Below are positions 12,401 through 27,490 of a stretch of 64,000 nucleotides of DNA, piece after piece. The stretch lies in NCBI GenBank assembly GCA_048013815.1, contig CM106585.1:186001-250000 (forward strand). The letters run 5' to 3'. Within the stretch, counting starts at the first letter, position 1. Each line of letters begins with the position of its first letter. Both the position numbers and the translations under genes were made by a program. Under the pieces are notes generated by a model. It saw nothing but the letters and a program-made list of their open reading frames with translations, did not search any database and was not told the DNA's origin. Source of the DNA: Setoptus koraiensis (taxonomy: Eukaryota > Arthropoda).

Positions 12401-13548
12401 GATTTCTCGTCGCAATTCGACCTGTTCGGTCACTAGTTGAGTCGATAGTGGCGCCAGTGACACTTGACACGCTGACCACCGCTGAACGGATACCAGCGAC
12501 ACCGGCACAATCTCTTTGTTTTCGATTGACATTCGGCAGCGATAATCAGCAATAATAACAATGGGATACTCTGTGAATTACGGCAACACGGGCCAATGAT
12601 TGTATGTTTCAATAATCGTGCCCTTGTCCGCCACGGCCAACATCCGAATATCCGCGTACCCGAATACTCGAATACCCGAATATCAGAAAAATCAGAGTTG
12701 GCAGTTTTTTTCTCAGCAACCAGATTGGACAAGCACACGCACGCAAACATTCGGCTATAAACATAAATCACACACGACACACATTGATGAGAATACAGAT
12801 GATTGACGTTGCGACAAGGAAATAATTTCATAATGTATTTTTCACAGTGATTTCAAAAAAACAAATAATAATAAATTGTTGAATTAATTATCTTTCGAGG
12901 CACTCACATGCATACCGGCAATACAAAATAATCGAAACACAGCAGACAGGAAACAATTGAATCAATTATTGGTTGGTTGTGTAAATAATATTAATTGAGT
13001 TATTAATAAATTAGCAATTTGATTTGTAATTTGATTTTTAATGCCGGTGAGAGACACTGTTAAAGGGGAAGTATTATTATAATCATCAGTATCAAGAAAG
13101 GTGTGCCCATCATCACCTTTCTATTAGTATTGCTTGATCGATTGGCTGCAAAGAAGGCAAAGTTGATCTTGTGAAATTATGTCATCAGATCAGTGATAAT
13201 GGGCGCACTTTTTTCACTGTTTACAACTGTTTGTTGTGTTTGCTGGTTATTGGTTATTCAGCAGGTTATCGTTTCAAGAGCTCGCTGGATGGATTTTGGC
13301 GTCCCACACAGTGGTTAGCTAGAAATGCAAACCAACAAAGTTATTCATTGGCATCTCGCCATGGTGCATGCCGAGTGACGGCCAGGCAACGGGCCGAGCA
13401 GATTAACGGGCACGAGGCACACCGAATGGGGCCCGTTGAAGTTGGATGTTGGTTGAAGGCGACGCATATTTATAGTGGGTTAAGTGTGTCTAGAGTAAGC
13501 TGCTTAAACTGGTTAGCAAATTGGTCTGGCCGTTGTCTGACTGTGCAG

Positions 13549-13618
<70 letters not shown>

Positions 13619-16600
13619 CCAACAACAATCCAATCGGAAGCGATCGAGATGTGCACTGTGCTGTGAATGGCAGCTCACATAACGAGCCCGAGTTGTTTTG
13701 GGCCTGTGTGAGCCGTTGTTTCGAGCAGCTTCAACTAGCTCAACTGGGCCAGTTGCTCAAGTTCTTGAGCAAGTTGCCGCTGTTCGTGTTGTTGCAACAA
13801 CACACGAGACACCAACAACAACAACGACATGAGCAACAACAAGCGAGCGCCTCCAAGTTGAGACGCGGGCCCAGTTGGCCCTGAGCAGTGGGCCCTGAGC
13901 AGCGGGCCCCGCGAGTCAGTGAGCCGAGATTAAGCTCATTGCTTGTGCCATGTTGTGCCAATGGGGCCCGCGCGCTCACTCAATTCATTCGTTGGCGTTG
14001 GTTGCGTTTAAAAAGTGTGCCGCGTCGTGTCAGTCGGGCGATGTCGTGCCAGCGCACAGCGAGCAGCGTGACTCGCATGGGTCAATTCTAATCGGTCATG
14101 CTAATGCAACTCGCAGTTTGTCTCAACTAGCCAGCCAGCCAGCCAGACATTTAGCGGCCGTTCGGGGGGGGGCTCTGTGCAGCTCTGCGGGGCTTGCTGG
14201 CCCGATAAACAAGCGCACATACACTTGTTTCTGGCCAGCCAGCGAGAGAGATAAATTGAAAAAAGGCGAGCGCAAACGCATCTCGTGTCACTGTTGTTTG
14301 TTGCAGGCCGCTGGCGTGTCGGCCCGCTCGCCAGCGACCAGCCAGCGTGTGCGAATGTCACCTAGTCCGGTCGCCATAGCGATACATTGGCAAACGGGGC
14401 CTCATACGCAAATACAAACGCGCGCAAATAGTGATACGCCGACACTGATGCGCGCCAAATAGCGATACGCAACAACACAAAATCGCCCCCGAGCATCGCA
14501 AAGCGAAACAACAAACGGCAACTTTACACGTGCGTATATGCGCATATGTATACAGCCATTGATGAATGTGTGATCAGCAGCAGCAGCAGCAACAACAACA
14601 ATGGCCAGTGTCGCTGCGGCCATAATAGTTATGCAATAGTTTAGCCGGGGCATAATTTATGCCCTGACTGGGGCCCATTTGCAGGCTACGGGTTACTGCT
14701 GCAAGGAACGGGCAGCCCGAGGTCTGGCGAGCAAAGTGTTAGAGCAGAAAGTGGGGGCCGAAGCCTGTTCAGTGGGCCCGCCACTCACGAACAGTTAGCA
14801 CAAACCAGTGCTGCCGCGGACAGCTGGACGGGGGGCGGGGGCGCCATTGTTTTAGCGCGATAATTTGATTTAATTTGATTGTGTGTGATGTTGTGTTGGC
14901 CGCTCATGATCGCACTGCTGCTAACTGCTGCCGCTGATAATATATAGCTCATTATATTATTATTATTACATAACAAGTAGGCGACTTTGGCGGGCATTCG
15001 CATGTGCGACGACACATTCGAATGTGTCCCTCCGATTCGGAGCCTCCGAATGCCCGTTTCGCCTGTTTCGCCCGTTTCGCCCATTTTACCCATTGCTTTT
15101 GCTAGTTGATTGTGCCCATTGTGGGGCATGTCGGACGAGGGCGCGACACCCACAACTTTTCGACTGCCGACTAGCAACACTTACACTACGATCAGCCGAT
15201 ACACCAAACACTGACCAATTCATACATATAGATATATATTCACCACTGGCTCACTGGCCAGGCCATATATTATATAATATATCCGATTCAAATCCGACAC
15301 GCACACACTGGCGAGAGAACAATGGCGAGATAACGAGTCAGATAGAGCCACTGTGACCAACACACACACACACACACACTAACAACAAATCCGTCCGCTA
15401 GGGCGTGCAGCGGTCAAAGTGTAACGTTTAGAGTGTGTCGCCACTGACCATTATTATGTGTGTGTGTTCGCGTCCGCCAGGGTGCCACAAACATAACAAT
15501 TTGCATGTGTCCATCTCTGGGTGATCGGGGCGCAATTGCGCCACCTTGGCCACTCACTGTTGTGGGCGGCGCCCGAGGCGGTCAGCGCGACGAGCGGGCC
15601 GGCGAATTTGGCGACTCTGGCGGCTGACACAGCAGTGAGACTTGTTATTGTTGCGGGGACCCAAAGCGGGGCCCCATAACAAGTTTTGCGCGAGCGTTTT
15701 TGCAGTGGCCGAGTGAGACAGTAGTGGCAATTATTACGTAACGGGCAGCGAGCGGACAACATTTATTATTGGCAAGTCATTTGGATTTGAGCGGGCGCAT
15801 TGTTCGGGCGAGTCCCCCTCACGGCGAGTCGGTGTGTGTCTACTTGAGCAAACAATTCATTCATCAACGGCGCAGGCTAATCACTGGCAACTTGCCACAC
15901 TGCCAACTGGGCCAACTGGGCCGCCAGGTAAGCAGCGAGCCAGGTAAGCCCGGCTCACCAGTAGTGAGTCACTACTTACCGGCGTGCTAATTATGGGCCC
16001 CGCCACGAGCAACACCTGACCGTTACGCTCACCGTTATGCCATGCGTTGCAGCTTATCCCTGTTGCGGCCAGTGGCTGGCGAGAGGGCGTCGCCTCGAGC
16101 CAACACAAACATTCTTTTTTCTGCTTTGATTTATTATATTTATATTATTATTATTAGATATTGTGTGCGTGTTTGTCTGACAAATGTCACGTTGGCTGCG
16201 CCTGTTTGCTGTGCGGTGCCCAGAGCGGGGCCCACGCTGCGCACACCTCGCACACCCAACGGCTCACAGTATGAGGCTCGCGGAGCGCCCCAAATAGAGC
16301 CGTCGGGGCCCAGCGGTCGTTCGGGCCAGTAATCGGGTCGACAAGCTCGATGCGAGCGAGCAAATGAGGCTCGCCTATCGCTGCTGGCCGCCGCATTGTG
16401 CGTCACTGCGGCCAGTCACGATTTTCCGGCGCGGCTCCCCGTGCGGCTGCGGTGCCGGCTCGGGCTCGGACGAGTGTCCGACGGCGTGAAACGGCCGCAA
16501 CAGCCGCAGCGGCATCCCTGGTCGCGGCAGCGCGATGCCGGCAAACGATTAAATCGATGACATGCCATGTCGGGCCAATGTTAACACGTTCAATTGGTGC

Positions 16601-19600
16601 CGTTGTCGCGGCCCGAAACGGGCCCCCGTCGACGACACTCTCGTCCATATATAGCCACGCATATAATTTGGGCACATAATTTCGAGCGGCCTGCATAAAC
16701 TTATGCGCGCGCTGTATCTAACTCGCTGAGTGTAAGAGTTACACGACATCGGCCGGCCACACGAGCCGGCCGAGCCAGAGAAAAGAAGGCAAAAGAATAA
16801 GAATAATGGCCGAGAGCCACCATCAATCTTTCTTAATGAAGCCTCGTCCTGCTCGTCCCGTGCCGTTCCGTCTGAAAACGAAGAGCGCCGCTCAAAACAA
16901 AGCGACCCACTGATGACTTATCACTGATAATTTATCAGTGATAAAGACAGATTTGAAATTGGCGCTCGAGATTGTGCGGGGCCCCGACGATTGTCGGCAC
17001 ATGGCAGTAGGGACGCCGATAGCGAAACAATCACATCTCCAATTGATCTCGCAAACTTCAGCATGCTGCCCATTATGACAGATCAGCAACAACTCGTTGA
17101 ATGTCGGCGCCGCAACCAGAAATTGGCGAGATCAACGCTGCAGATTGGGCCCCGTGCAATCAGCAGTCTCGATCTTGCCTATTTCTGGATATTTCTCGCT
17201 ATTTCCGGCTAAATCTGCCTATTTCTGGCCATTTGTGCCTGTTTGTGCAGTTTGCAGTTTGCCTTGAGCAGCGTGCAGTGTGCAGCGTGCGCAAATTGGA
17301 CGTAAACGAGGGGATAAAACAAAGATAAACACGAAATAACGGGGCCGCTGTTTCGAACTGTTTCGAGCTGTTTCGAGCTGTCTCGAGTTGTTTCGAGGGC
17401 CCGCTGCAAGGTGGCGAGCAATCAACGGACACATGGGGGCATATTCACTTTGGCTCGCTCGGGCTGGCGTCGTCATTATTATTATTCTTTCATTGGCTGC
17501 ATTGTGCCCCAAGTCACAACATAGTTACAGCGGCGCGTCGTTGTTGCGGCAACGGGAGGCGCGCGTTGTCGCGGCAATGGGAGGCGCGCGTTGTTGCGTT
17601 CAATTTGGGGCCCTGTCATCGTCACTGGCAGACGGGGCCAAGATTGGCCTGTGGGCCCGAGATGGGAGATGACAAGTGCAAGCAATTTTGGCATTGTCAC
17701 CGCAGCCACGCCAGCCACACCAGCAGCCAGTTACACCAACAACAGCCAGCCAGCCACTGAATACAGCGACATCAGCAGTTAATAGTAAACGGGGCCCCAT
17801 GTTCAAGTGTATATCAAGTCATCTCGGCCAGCCATTACATAATCATATTTTGTGTGCTTGTTTGTGTGTGCTCGTGTGTCCCCCGTGCCCCCTTTGTATT
17901 GGTCGGTGTGGTAACTGTGTCTGTGCCCATAAGCCGATGTGATGTGTTTTTGGGCGTGCGCTTGTGGGGCCCGCCGGTTCGTGCCTCGACTCACTGATCA
18001 CGTTCGTTATCATGATCATCGCGTGTGTGTGCGTTTCATTGCCATCGCTTCTTTTGGGGCCCCCAAACCAGATAGACAAAGACGCGACGACGAGCCCAAG
18101 ACGACAAGCGCCAAAGAAACGAGAGCCCCCACGATGGGGCCCCAAAAGAGAGGAGTTGCCAATTAAATTGCAAGCACAACACTCTTGCGCGAGCCAATGG
18201 AGAGGCCCAATGGAGTTATTAGCAATTATATGTGACATTGTGTCATACACACAAACTATCGATGTGTCTGTGTCTGGGCAAGCCACTCTCATATTTGGGC
18301 CGGCTATTTCGCGCATCTTGATACCATTAAAATAACGGGACTTGTTGTGACTCACACAACTTGTGCGCGTGTATCATGTGAGGCCCACAGGGATTATTTG
18401 CGGGGGCAGGGGACGCGCGCGCGTAATGGAGGTGACGGTGATGGTAATCAGTCAGTGGTGCGCGGTTTAGATATGTTCAACTTGCCACTTGCACATATAT
18501 CTAAACTGTGCACACATTACAGCACACCCACTGGTATGGCCAAGCGACATCCTGGCCCCACTGCCAGCGGCAACAACAACAGCAACAACACCCACGACAC
18601 CGACAACAACAACAGCTACAACAACAGCTACAACAGCAACAACAACAACAAGTCGCCATTGACCGGTGTCGTTTGTTTGTTTGCAATTCGAACAATTCGC
18701 CAACAGCCAACTGGCCAATTCATCGATCGAGTCGGATAATAGGAGTCACTTTTGTTTGTGTGTGTGTGTGTGATGCAATAGCACTGCCCTATTGCCCTAT
18801 TGCGTCACACACACACAAACCACAGCGGCCACTCGTGCAGCTCGAGGGATAAATTGATGGGCAGCGCCACTCACGACAGGTGAGCTCGGTATATAATGGG
18901 GCGAGGGGCCCCAATATAGCGACTCGAAGGGGCCAATTTCATTCAGTCGATCTCGTTCACTATTGTGCCGTTGAGCGAATGTGCAAGTGTGCAATTGCGC
19001 CAGTGGCAATAAAAGGTGTGCTGGCGCAGTAAAACTAGCGGCCACGAGCGGCACGATGAAATTGAGTTGGCCACCTAATCATTAGCAACTACCTGTGCTC
19101 GTGCCTCATACTATCATCATACATACTGTGCCGGACCTGCGCAACCAGATGGCGGGCTAACTGTGGGGCCAACTGTGCCGGCCTGATTGAGATTGGATGG
19201 GGCCAACAATTATCATTATCGTGACGACAAAAGAAAGAATTCAATAGTGTGCCTCGTTGTTCGCCGCTAATTTGCACAGCGGCGACGAAAGGCCATGGGA
19301 TGCTATCATATCAATGACATCACGTAACGCACACTTCGACACTGTGCAGTGTGTGTGTGTGTGCGTGGCGCACAGTGGCGGCCACGAGCGGCCACTTCCG
19401 GTCTCGTTGATCGTTTGTGCAGCACAACGTGGCTCAATCTGGTCGTTGTAGCAGACAGGATACTACATAATAATATAATGATTAGACTATGAAAGTGCCC
19501 GTCTCAACTGAGCCACTGACCGTCGCTCGCTCGCTCGCTGTAGGCACTAATTTGAGGATGGCGCACAGCGTGCGCCCATTTCACCTGCAGCTCGTGTTTT

Positions 19601-22600
19601 TAATGAATGGTTATATGATGCCTTACATAATTCGTTACATAATGCGATAGTCCCTAGAGGCACACACACACACTACCTATTGGTGTATAGCTGCGGATCG
19701 TTGGATAGTTGCAACGTGCAGTGGCCAGTTTGATGGGCAGTGGTAGTAATTGTTAGTTGGTGGCCAGCGGCAGCAGCGGCACTGCACGAGCTAGCTGCTG
19801 GTCAGACTGTGAGCGTCAGAGTGGCACAGTTTACAAGTTTAACCCAACGTCCTGCAGTTACGTAATACCGGCGGTTACATAATACTGGCAGTTACATAAC
19901 ACGGGCAGTTACGCAGCACTGGCAGTTACATAACAAGCTTACGTACTTGACATATTATTATATATATATTGCGACAGCACAAATATAACGGTAATATCTT
20001 CAACGACAGGTGCATTTGGCACAAGATGTGCATGTGCCGTCGGTGTGTCCTGTGCTAACAAAACTGGCGCGTGTGCAAGCGTGTGGTCAGTGTGCGGATT
20101 ATCGGTTTGCACACACAATTGTTGTTGTACAAAGTTTATTTGGGCACACTGACCACACACACATTTATCATTGCTTACGTCACCGATTGTGGTGTTTGTA
20201 CTGGCGTTGTTTGCGTGGATAATTAAGACGGTTACCGGTTTGGTATCGTCCATTGTATTACAATATTTATTATTCAAGATATTGCACAATGGTTGTTGTA
20301 GTTGGCTGTTAGTCTACAACACATAATATACTCCTCCCGTCATTACGTAACATTGCGTAGTATTTGTGCACATTATCACTGTCATTATACAGTATATCAG
20401 TACAGTTATACAGTTGAAAGGTTGCGAGAATCTCTGCTTCTGTTTGTCGCTCTTTTTGTGCGTTTGTTGCAGCTGATCCGCTGGCTAACCTAAATTAGCA
20501 GTACGTAAGGTGCACCAATTTAAAGTTATACCGCTACGAATTATGCAATCAAGCTCAACTTGCAACACGTAACATGAGTTGAGCTTGCTAGTACGAGCTG
20601 AATGCAATGTGACAGGTGCATTGTGTGCAACGGGATTGTGTCACAATGTTTAGGCCGATCATTGGGCCGATTATTAGGCCGATTAGTAGTGCGGCTCATG
20701 TGGCCGCCTGGCAAGTGCACTGGTTATCACCATGGTCGATGTTGTCTAACAGTGTCCAGTTGGCAACTATTAACAACCAATAGACAACTGTTAGACAACA
20801 CCGACATGATGATCGCAAATCACACCGAGCGCTCTTAATTACCTGCTAAGTAAATATTTAGTGTCAGTGTGTGTGTGTGCGACGTAATATTACGCAATAG
20901 TCATCGCACTTGTTTGTGACTGCTGACACATTCTTATAAACTGCAATAGGCACACACAAACAGATGGCGCAAGTTTCATTCCTCTTCCGAATGCCGATTG
21001 TTGTTACATTGGTCGCTTACGTAAACGGTTACGCAACTTGTACAACTTGTTTGTTTATTTGTTGCGCAAGTGGTCGCCAGTGTCGACCACCAGTGGATGC
21101 TGTTGCATCACAAACACAAAAAAAAAAGCTCGCAAAGCCAGGCTAAGCCATAAATTGCGAGATTGGCAAGCTCAGATGCATTTTTTAAGAAAAGCGTGAA
21201 CCGTTGATAGCGTTGCATAACTTTCTGTTGTGTTGTTACGCAACGTTGTGTTTGTAGCGATGAACAAAAAGACGACGACGAAGAATAGTCTTGAATAATT
21301 AATGATTCATGGTGGCACTCGCAAGCTAAATGTTAATAAGCGTTAGTGTGTGCGTCCAGTGGCCTCTATACTGGCCGCAGTGGTCGCAGTGGTCGCAGTG
21401 GCCGCAGTGGCCGCAGTGGCCGCAGTGGCCGCAGTGGCCGTAATAAACAAGATAAACAACAGGCTGAGTTGCGAGCAAAGTGAATGCGCAAGAAACAAAG
21501 ATAAAATTTGATAATCTTCTTCTTCTTTCATTGGCCGTCTACGTCTGCTTATTGCCCCTGGTCAGCCGGTCATTTGGTCAACTGGTCGCTCGCTTTTGGC
21601 TGATATCCATTTGGACTTTGTTTAAATTCCCAGCGCTGATGGTTGGATTGGCTGCTCGCTCGCTCGCTGTGACCAAATAATTTAAAAAGAAAAAACAGTC
21701 GCCCGTTCAATCTGTATGGCGGCCGGTCAGCGTTGATACAGCGGCAACAACAACAACAACAACAACAACAACGACACAGATCTTACGGTGTAAAGGTTGT
21801 CTCGCAACGCACTGTCCCTCCGCACTGACCGCTCTCAACAACCAGATTTACCTGGCGGGCGCTGGCCAGTGCCGTGCGAGGCGCTTCTTTTATTTGTGTT
21901 TTGTTTGTATTTTTACTCTTACGTAACTGTAAGTGTGTGTGTGTCCAGCTGAGACTTAAACTTTATTTGCAGCTTATTGCGCGCTTATCCGCGGCGGTGG
22001 GCGCACTGTATTAACAAGCTGACCGTTAAGTTAGTAATACTAAGTAATAGCAAGTTGTTACTGGCTGCACTTAGTGGCCGAACCGTCGGCCGGCCAAACA
22101 CTGACCGACTGGAAATAAACACAAAGTGAGCGACAATTCACCTGGGAATCCCGTTACAACCGTGCTGTCCGTCGTCAAATAAAAACGACACAACGCCAAT
22201 AAAGAGATCAATTGAGCGTGTGTGGCCCGCCCGACGGGCTGTTCGCTACAAGCTCGAGCGGCAAATCCGTTTATCCGGCGCGACCGCCGCTAACTACTCT
22301 AAATACTAGCGTCGGGCAGCGTCGGGTAGCGCTGCTCATTGCTGGCCAGTGCCGACTAGTGCCGGCCGACGCTAGCCAAGATCACTTCCTGTGCCCCTTG
22401 CGAGATCGTTGACTCAACAGCACTGAGCCGGCCGGGCACCGGGCCGGAATGAGCAGTGTGTAGCTCTCAGTGCGCCAAATTGCTCGCTGGCCGGCTCAAA
22501 CTGATGGACTGGTGGCCCCCTCACAACCGACTGTGGCGCTCTCGTGTGAGCTTCGTAACGGGACGGTCATATGCTCTGTTTGCTTTTGTTGCACAATGTG

Positions 22601-25600
22601 GCCGGTGGGGGCGAGTTGTTGTTTTGTTGCGGCCGTTGTCGATCAGCTCAGCCGACGCGCCGTGAGTTGCACACTGGTTTCAAGGGTGGCGAAACGGTGA
22701 ATAGCGGATAAAGTTAAACAAAACGCCCGCGGAATCCGGCGGCAACGGGCCGGCGCAGGCGGCAAAAAGACAACGCAGAGCACGAGACGCTGCAGAGCGA
22801 GAGAAGCGAACAGGTTGTTGCGTAATTGTTGCCGATTGTTGTTGCTGTTGGTGATAGCCGGCCAGCAACAACAACAGCAACAACCACAGCAACAACCACA
22901 GCGGCATCAACAACGGCAGCAACAACGGTAACAACAACGGCAACAACAAGCACATTGGAGCGCAGGGGCAGAGGGCCAGAATTCCTAATCACGCTGATTA
23001 GATCCTTTGTTGGGCTGCTGCTGTTGTTACATAATAATCAGTTTGCTGCAACATTGCGATGGTTACCATGGCGAGCTTAACGAGCAAACGGCTGCAGGGC
23101 TGTGTTATCGCTGTTTAAATGTTTATGTTGGCAAGATTGCTTGTTGCCAGTCGCTTTGCAGGCGAGCTTTTGTTGCGAGCTGCAACTGGCCGGTCGCCGG
23201 TCGCCGATCGCCAGTTGCCAGTTGTAACAAAAGATAATAGACAGGCCAGAGAGCATCTCTCAATGGTCATCGGCGGCTCGAGTGGCGCTGCAGTCCGCTC
23301 GTATTATACTTTCTATAATACTTTTCTCTCTGCTCGCAGCTTCAATTGTGTTCTGTGCCAGCGCCACTTGCCGTCGCTGACAATGAGTGAGTGAGATTAT
23401 TACGTAATATTACGTAGTATTACGTAATACTACGTAATATTACGTAATATGCCAGTTAGTTTGTGATAATAGTGCTGCTGCTGGCTGCTATCGGGGATAA
23501 TATTGTCAGGGATTATACACTGTGCCGGTAATACCGTTGCAGCGCAGCGCAGCGCGGCGCGGCACAGCACGGCACAGGTGAAGTGGTCAGTGTATGAGCG
23601 TGCTGGTCAGCGCGGCCAGTTTGCGGGCATATGTATTATATACATTATATATTATATATTTTATATATAATATACAGTATATATTATATATATATATATA
23701 TATTGTATATATCGTGTATGCTGATAATGTTGGGCGAGTGCGCTGACTAAGTGATTGCAGCGCCACTCGATAGATAGTGTGTGCCAGTTACATTCAATTA
23801 CCGCTAACGTTTGAATCAATCGATGGGCCATTGTTGGCCACAATTGAATTGAAATCGTCAGTCAAGTTGGCGTTAAAATGCACAGGCTCTCTCTCTCGCT
23901 CGCTTCAATTTGCAAATCCCTGCAACCCAATCCGAATGTGCCGATGCCTGCCTGCCGATACGCTGTTGTCGCTGTCCGACAACAACAACACCAACAACAA
24001 CAGCAACAACAACGATCTGACCGTTGCACTTCCACGCAAAACAACGCCAACACCGACACCAACAACAACGGCAACAACAACGGCAACAACAACAGCAAAG
24101 GTGAGCTCGCACTTGCACAAAGGCGCACAAAGAAACATCCCAGTGTCTGGCCAGACAGATCGCAAGCGTCGCAATGCAACGGCAACGCCGACGACACCGA
24201 CCAACTGCTGCCACCAACGCATCGTATCAACGGGGCTATAAATATAAACCGCAACAAGATAATAACAGTTCATAAATATGAGATATTTTGTATTTATGAA
24301 TGGATAAACAGAGCGAAATGTGCAAGATGTGAGTCATTTATTGGCAAATGTTGTGACGGCCAGACGGACTGACAGACAGACGGACTGACAGACGGACAGG
24401 CGGCTCGATAGGTCAGTTTACCTGTGCTGACCTGCACTGATATGTCCGACATTGTGATATGTCCGACAGGCTGCTGATCTGTGCACAGGTAGTCATGTTT
24501 GCATATACAATCGCCGGTATGCATAGCGGCAGTGGTGTGCGCAGTGTGCACAGTTGCACATAAATACCAGTGTGCAAATACACAAGTGCACTAATATACA
24601 AATATACAAATACACAAATATACAAATGTACAAGTGTCAGATTGGCAGCAACAGATACACCTGTCATAGCCGCTATTGTGCGGCCATCGGCTAATAATGT
24701 TGCGTAATGTTGCCCAGCGTTGCCTAGAGTTGCCTGGCGTTGCCTAGTGCTGGCTGGTGTTGCGTAATGTTGCGTAATGTTGCGTAATGATGATACCTAT
24801 ACCAACAATTGTGGCAGATAATGACAGATTGCCGCTTGTTGTGCCACTGACAGACTGTCTATAGACTTGGCCGCACTGCCGGTCGGTGGCTCGCAAACGA
24901 TAAATAATGAATAATGATGATAATGACGGTTGCTTTTGTTTGCTGTTGCGCAATCACTGGCGCGCCGGTTGCCGAGGCCGCTGCCGATGCCGATGCGTCC
25001 AGTTGGCCGAACATGAGCAAACAGCAAATTGATGCCACCAATCTATCTCCATCCAACTGCAATCCACCGGCCGTCTCTGTCTTGTCGCGTCTCTGGCCTG
25101 TCGCGTCGCGTTTTTGCCGGCCACTGGCCCACTTTGGCCACATGAAGGGCCCAATTCGGCCAGCTCAATGTGACTTGCAACTTGCAAGCGAAGGCCGGAC
25201 TCTGCTCGCTACGAGCGACGGCCGGAGCCAAGTTTTTGGTGTACGCATTCGTTTATCTATAGACGATCATGTGATCACACTAATTATTCGCATTGTCGTC
25301 GTTGTGCCATCGTTGCAAATTAGCAACACTAAACAGGCCCAATTATTTATTTCGTAGCAGCAACATAATGGATGAATTCATACCGACACAATGCGTCCCG
25401 CTGGCTCCAATCAAATATGGCCAACATATCCGAGCCAACATCAAACATGAACGATATTCACAATGGTCGTTCTATCCAGTGTCAGACTGTGACAGTCAGA
25501 GAAAACTCGCCGGGACAATTGTTCTTGATAGAGCGACTTGTCACAGAGAGAGGGCGCTTCGAATAATTGAATTAAATATTGATATAAGTATCCGTTTGTC

Positions 25601-27134
25601 GAAACTGAAAACACATTGTCTGTCACGAACCACTGTTCGCAGTGTGCCCTTTGTGTGTCGCTGGCCATTGTTGTTGTTTTTTTTTTTCATTTGTTTGCTC
25701 GCTGTTATTTCGGGACCTTTATTGTAAACTATTATCAGCCACTATCACCTATGTGAATCAATGTGAGCAACAGCAACACCCATTCACTATTCGCAGCAGC
25801 GCCAGACAGTATCAACAGTGGATATTGTGTCATATACCTACTGTTTTCTTAGCGCTCTAATGAGCCTAATGAGTGCCGCTCGCCAGGCCAGCTTACAAAC
25901 CATCTAAATTTAAGTTAGATGATCTAACAGATCTAACAGATCTAACAGATCTAATAGACCTAATAGACCTAATAGACTCAATAGATCCAATAGACCCAAT
26001 AGATTCAATAGACTCGATAGACCCGATGGACCCGATGGACCCAATTGAGCCAATCGACAACTGGCGAGCGAAATGCAAAGTTATGTAACTACTGCTTGTG
26101 TAGTTATATAACATGATATTTTACTATAAGCTGCTGCTATCCATGAGTGTTGGTGGTTGTTCTCAATGGCAATACTCTCAATGGCAATGATATCAATGTT
26201 TGCCTCGCTCTAACAACAACTCTCACAATAACAAACAAATACAACTGTATACAACGTCGCAATATTCACACAACTGACTAATGACTGATGGCTAACGACT
26301 AATGACTATTGTGCAATTCACTTGTGTGTAACTTATGACTTTTGACTTTGGCATGTTGCGCCATGCAGTCAGTTGGTTAGTTTGCATATCATCACTTGAA
26401 CAATCGTTTGCATGCATCGCATTGCAGACACACAATAGTTGCGCAGACAGCCAATAAAAGAAAAGAAAAGATTGATTGTATTATTGGCAGTGGACGGTGG
26501 CCCAATTATAAACATGTAATGATCAACTTGGCCACTTCGGCCATATTGCACCGCATATGGCCGCAATGGCCAACATAAAGCGTTGCGTTGTCTCAGAAGT
26601 GAGTGCACTTTTAAGTTGTCAGTCTCTCGCAACTACAACTCGTTGCTTACTTTGTTTATACTATTCGGCCAGCTTGTGCGCATTGTAACTGCATATAAAT
26701 ATATTATTCAGTCGTCGTCGTCGTCATCTAAAACAGACTCAAGCCTCATTATCATTAGCCGCACTACATAGCCATACCAGCTACCATGCATCACTGGCAC
26801 AGCACAACACACTGGGCTGCTACTTCCGGTCAGCTCACGACGACAACTGGCCATTACAGATCAGCTGTTGTTGTTGTCGTTGTCGTTGTTGTTGCTGTTG
26901 TCGTTGTTGTTGCTGTTGTCGTTGTCGTTGTTGTTGTTGTTGCTGTTGTGATACATGCACATCACAACTACGACAACAACATCTGGCAACGCATATCTAA
27001 CTATGCAAAGCAACGTCACTTGCTGCAAGTGAAAGCTGCCCACTGCTGACACACAAGACGCATGCTGATGATGGTGACATTACATCATTTGATAGTATGC
27101 TGGTCAGTTTCCGTTTGTGCGTCCGTTAGACACT

Positions 27135-27193
<59 letters not shown>

Positions 27194-27442
27194 AGAAGAA
27201 AAAAAACGTTTTCTCCTACTATTTTGGCCACCAGTTGTTGTTGATGTTGTTGCGTCATACAAAAGACCCTGGGTTAGACATAGTGACTTACCATTGGTTG
27301 CAATTGATACAATGAGGCCGCTTGCTGTTGTTGCTCTTGGCCGGCGGTGGAGCACAGCTGACTAGCACTGAGCTGTTGTTGATGATGCAGTTGGTGTTGA
27401 TGATTTGCATGTTGTTGGTGCTGTTGTTGCTGCTGCTGTTGT

Positions 27443-27490
<48 letters not shown>

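Larger units (their letters stand above)
10430..27291 (-). other. 16.9-kb mbl intron; no internal gene recognised
   Basis: The stretch between the second and third coding exons contains no frame with convincing similarity or composition. Long open frames are shadows of TTG/CAA repeats (13549, 18569, 22864, 23980, 26868). It holds minisatellites at 17349, 21372 and 25921, inverted repeats at 16918, 18457, 20550 and 20737, an AT-rich palindromic tract at 23630, and most of the RTTRYGTAAY palindromes. GGCC and GGGGCC words are frequent. Confidence 0.8.

Noticed and set aside
13171-13884. 237-codon frame in the mbl intron
   Set aside because: Contains a (TTG)23-derived Leu run; the flanks have no recognisable domain and other frames are similarly open.
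23399-23448. CRISPR-like short direct repeats
   Set aside because: There are no unique spacers; this is a contiguous 10-bp array in eukaryotic DNA. The other minisatellites were rejected as CRISPR for the same reason.
25873-26088. Asp-Leu-Thr repeat protein
   Set aside because: Translation of a 9-bp minisatellite; both strands are open because the array is in multiples of three.
27117-27365. Thr-His repeat frame over (CA)28
   Set aside because: Microsatellite translation overlapping the mbl exon on the other strand.
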